Below, in pieces: positions 61,695 through 64,000 of a stretch of DNA of 64,000 bases; within the stretch, counting starts at the first letter, position 1; every line of letters begins with the position of its first letter. Source of the DNA: Gillisella vitis (GTDB taxonomy: Bacteria; Pseudomonadota; Alphaproteobacteria; Rhizobiales; Rhizobiaceae); assembly GCF_001541345.2 (NCBI RefSeq), contig NZ_LMVL02000001.1:1-64000 (forward strand), given 5' to 3'. The translations under genes and the position numbers were made by a program. A model generated the notes under the pieces. That model searched no databases and was not told the origin of the DNA. It saw only the letters and a list, made by a program, of their open reading frames with translations.

Positions 61695-63551
61695 ATGCCG
61701 TCAAGCCAGCCCCGCCACGAACCGACATTCGATAATGGCGAAAGACATCCGCTGTCCATTCTGAAGTGGGTCTATGGCTATCCCGCCTTTCGCGGCAAGC
61801 AGGCCGAGGTGGTTCAGCAGGTGGTGGCCGGTGGTGATGCGGTCGTGCTGTTTCCGACCGGTGCCGGTAAATCGCTTTGCTTCCAGATCCCGGCGCTGTG
61901 CCGCGATGGGGTCGGCGTTGTGGTGTCGCCGCTGATTGCCCTCATGCGCGACCAGGTCGAGGCGCTGAAGCAAGTGGGGGTGCGGGCGGCAGCGCTGAAT
62001 TCCTCGCTGTCGCGGGAAGAGTTTGTCGAGGTGCGGCGCGCCATTGCCGATGGCACGCTTGATCTCTTGTATGTCACGCCGGAGCGGATCGTCACGCCTG
62101 CCTTCAAGGATGTGATCGGTTCTGCGAAAATCGCGTTGTTTGCCATAGACGAGGCCCATTGCGTCTCTCAATGGGGCCATGATTTCCGCCCGGAATATCG
62201 GGAACTGGGCAAGCTTGCCGAGGCCCATCCCGGCGTGCCGCGCATGGCGTTGACGGCGACTGCCGATCCCCATACGCGCGATGATATTATCGACAAGCTT
62301 GGTCTTCAATCGGCCAAGGTGTTTACCACCTCTTTCGATCGGCCCAATATCGCCTATGAAATCGTCGAGCGCGACCAGCCGCGCCAGCAACTCCTGCGGT
62401 TTCTTTCCCGCCATGAAGGCGAGAGCGGCATTGTCTATTGCCTGTCGCGCGCCAAGGTGGAGGACACGGCGGAATGGCTCAATACGCAAGGGGTGAGGGC
62501 TCTGGCCTATCACGCCGGCATGGACCGGGTGCTGCGCGATGCCAACCAGGATGCGTTCCTGAAAGAGGAAAACCTTTGCCTTGTCGCAACCGTCGCCTTC
62601 GGCATGGGGATCGACAAGCCGAATGTACGCTATGTGGCGCATCTTGATCTGCCGGGCTCCGTCGAGGCCTATTACCAGGAAACCGGGCGAGCCGGACGTG
62701 ATGGGCTGCCATCGGATGTATGGATGGCCTATGGTATGGCCGATGTCATCCAGCGCGGGCGGATGATCGATGGCGGCACTTCGGCTGAGGAGGTCAAGCG
62801 GGTCGAGCGGGCCAAGTTGAATGCGCTGCTGGCGATTTGCGAGACCCCCGGCTGCCGCCGCCAGTCGATCCTGGCGCATTTCGGCGAAGTGCATCCCGGT
62901 GCCTGCGGCAATTGCGACACCTGCCTGAAGCCGGTGGAAACCTGGGACGGAACTGACGCAGCGATTAAGGCGCTGGCGGCGATCTATAGGACCGGGGAGC
63001 GTTTCGGCACCGGCCATGTCATCGATGTGCTGCTGGGGAATGAGAACGACAAGACAGTCCGTTTTGGCCATGTTGACATGCCGGTTTTCGGTGCAGGCAA
63101 GGATCTGCCGTTAAAAACCTGGCAATCGGTGTTCCGGCAATTGTTGGCCGCCGGGTTGCTCCGGGTCGATCATGACGCTTTCGGCGCGTTGAAACTGGAA
63201 CCGGACGCGCGAGCTGTCTTTAAGCGGGAGCGCGAGGTACGGTTTCGCAAGGATCGCCCGACCAAGGGTAAGACGGCGCGCAATACCTCACCCGCCGCCG
63301 CAAAGGCGAAATCGGCGCTGGAGGGTGCCGATATGGAATTGTTTGAGGCGCTAAGGGCGGCGAGAATGGCGATTGCCAAGGACCTTTCCGTGCCGCCCTA
63401 TGTGGTTTTCCCGGATACGACGCTGATTGCCTTTGCAACGGAAAGGCCGGACAGCCGGGAGGCGTTATTGGGTATTTCCGGCGTCGGTCAATCGAAGCTG
63501 GAACGCTATGGTGACGCTTTCTTGGAGGTTATCCAGGCGCATGAGCGATGA
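61695..63551 (+). CDS. recQ: ATP-dependent DNA helicase RecQ
   Basis: RecQ (618 aa) has the superfamily 2 helicase motifs: Walker [15 protein letters not shown] (about 54-67), [29 protein letters not shown] and the [10 protein letters not shown] motif VI. The zinc-binding RecQ domain (CETPGCRRQ ... CGNCDTC), a winged-helix domain and a C-terminal HRDC domain (about 535-612) follow. It unwinds DNA in recombination and replication repair. ATG 61695 gives the expected N-terminus; the ribosome site is weak. Confidence 0.95.
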   Translation: MPSSQPRHEPTFDNGERHPLSILKWVYGYPAFRGKQAEVVQQVVAGGDAVVLFPTGAGKSLCFQIPALCRDGVGVVVSPLIALMRDQVEALKQVGVRAAALNSSLSREEFVEVRRAIADGTLDLLYVTPERIVTPAFKDVIGSAKIALFAIDEAHCVSQWGHDFRPEYRELGKLAEAHPGVPRMALTATADPHTRDDIIDKLGLQSAKVFTTSFDRPNIAYEIVERDQPRQQLLRFLSRHEGESGIVYCLSRAKVEDTAEWLNTQGVRALAYHAGMDRVLRDANQDAFLKEENLCLVATVAFGMGIDKPNVRYVAHLDLPGSVEAYYQETGRAGRDGLPSDVWMAYGMADVIQRGRMIDGGTSAEEVKRVERAKLNALLAICETPGCRRQSILAHFGEVHPGACGNCDTCLKPVETWDGTDAAIKALAAIYRTGERFGTGHVIDVLLGNENDKTVRFGHVDMPVFGAGKDLPLKTWQSVFRQLLAAGLLRVDHDAFGALKLEPDARAVFKREREVRFRKDRPTKGKTARNTSPAAAKAKSALEGADMELFEALRAARMAIAKDLSVPPYVVFPDTTLIAFATERPDSREALLGISGVGQSKLERYGDAFLEVIQAHER

Positions 63552-63566
63552 TGAGAGGCACGGATC

Positions 63567-64000
63567 ATGACTGCACAGAACGATCTTATCTATGCCGCGC
63601 CCATGGCGGAGACGATTGACTGCGATTGCGCCATTGTCGGTGCCGGGCCTGCCGGGATGATGCTCGGCCTGTTGCTGGCCCGCGCCGGGGTTAATGTCAC
63701 GGTAGTGGAAAAGCACGGCGATTTCCTGCGCGATTTTCGCGGCGACACCTTGCACCCCTCCACTCTGGAAGTGATGCATGAGCTTGGCCTACTCGAAGAT
63801 CTGTTAAAATTGCCGCATGTGCAGGCACCCACCCTACATGCAGAAATCGGCGGGCGCGACGTGACGATGGCTGATTTCTCGCGACTGCCGACCCGCTGCC
63901 GGTTCATCGCCTTCATGCCGCAATGGGACTTTCTGGACTTTCTCGCCCGTGAAGCGGGCAAATACGCCAATTTTCGGCTGTTGATGAATTCCAGAGTGGA
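63567..64000 (+). CDS. FAD-dependent monooxygenase, PHBH/UbiH type, 5' part only
   Basis: The frame runs off the window edge after 144 codons. It starts at ATG 63567 with GAGAGG eight bases upstream, 15 bp after recQ. The FAD-binding fold is clear: CAIVGAGPAGMMLGLLLARAGV then VVEKH, and RGDTLHPSTLEVMHELGLL is typical of the aromatic hydroxylase group. The substrate cannot be told from this part. It may be in one transcript with recQ. Confidence 0.88.
   Translation, partial: MTAQNDLIYAAPMAETIDCDCAIVGAGPAGMMLGLLLARAGVNVTVVEKHGDFLRDFRGDTLHPSTLEVMHELGLLEDLLKLPHVQAPTLHAEIGGRDVTMADFSRLPTRCRFIAFMPQWDFLDFLAREAGKYANFRLLMNSRV

Noticed and set aside
61701..63071. 456-aa minus-strand frame opposite recQ
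   Set aside because: It lies entirely within a certain recQ gene, and no motif is recognisable.
1..64000. CRISPR arrays, tRNA or rRNA genes, prophage attachment sites
   Set aside because: No regularly spaced repeats, cloverleaf-like segments, rRNA-like conserved blocks or integrase-flanked direct repeats were seen.

Overview
The window looks like chromosomal DNA of a Rhizobiaceae alphaproteobacterium in the Agrobacterium/Allorhizobium/Rhizobium group. This rests on gene order and protein character: an imp-type type VI secretion (T6SS) operon with a TagF-PppA fusion and a second TssC-like gene, divergent clpV-hcp, a fused SecDF, and a moderately GC-rich sequence with AT-rich promoter regions. 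The species cannot be named from sequence alone. No rRNA, tRNA or CRISPR array was seen.

Layout. (1) 1-1371: an IS3-family (IS407-like) element on the minus strand, with the remains of an open frame on both sides of it. (2) 1605-14668: one long plus-strand biosynthetic operon of ten genes, mostly overlapping: class III aminotransferase, NRPS protein (A-T-epimerase-like), EamA exporter, GNAT, FrhB-like iron-sulfur flavoprotein, EPSP-synthase paralogue, zinc-free MDR oxidoreductase, second A-T protein, stand-alone condensation domain, thioesterase. This is the main candidate for an undescribed system. The domain count suggests a dipeptide-derived small molecule, and the EPSP-synthase and FrhB-like enzymes are unusual partners. 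(3) 14951-16093: an orphan Wza-type polysaccharide export lipoprotein. (4) 16237-39252: the T6SS. Fourteen genes run on the minus strand from tssA down to ppkA; clpV, hcp and an unrecognised 168-aa gene run the other way. TssJ and VgrG are not in the window. (5) 39253-42597: a poorly defined stretch, then secDF.

(6) 42644-46566: a minus-strand sulfur-acquisition group (sfnG, sfnB, FAD/NAD(P)-binding protein). (7) 46857-51218: an arsenic operon arsR-arsC(LMW-PTP type)-acr3-arsC(glutaredoxin type)-arsH-MFS. (8) 51240-59340: the potassium operon on the minus strand, with a 27-aa membrane peptide and the 28-aa kdpF ahead of kdpABCDE. (9) 59497-61299: a FUSC-family membrane protein. (10) 61695-63551: recQ, followed by a FAD monooxygenase gene cut by the window edge.

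How they work together. Blocks 4, 6, 7 and 8 are self-contained modules: contact-dependent secretion, sulfone-sulfur scavenging, arsenic detoxification and high-affinity K+ uptake. Block 2 has its own supply, assembly, release and export functions and could act as a stand-alone metabolite pathway. Function names come from motif and family recognition by eye. Start sites were chosen from Shine-Dalgarno spacing and overlap with the preceding stop codon.
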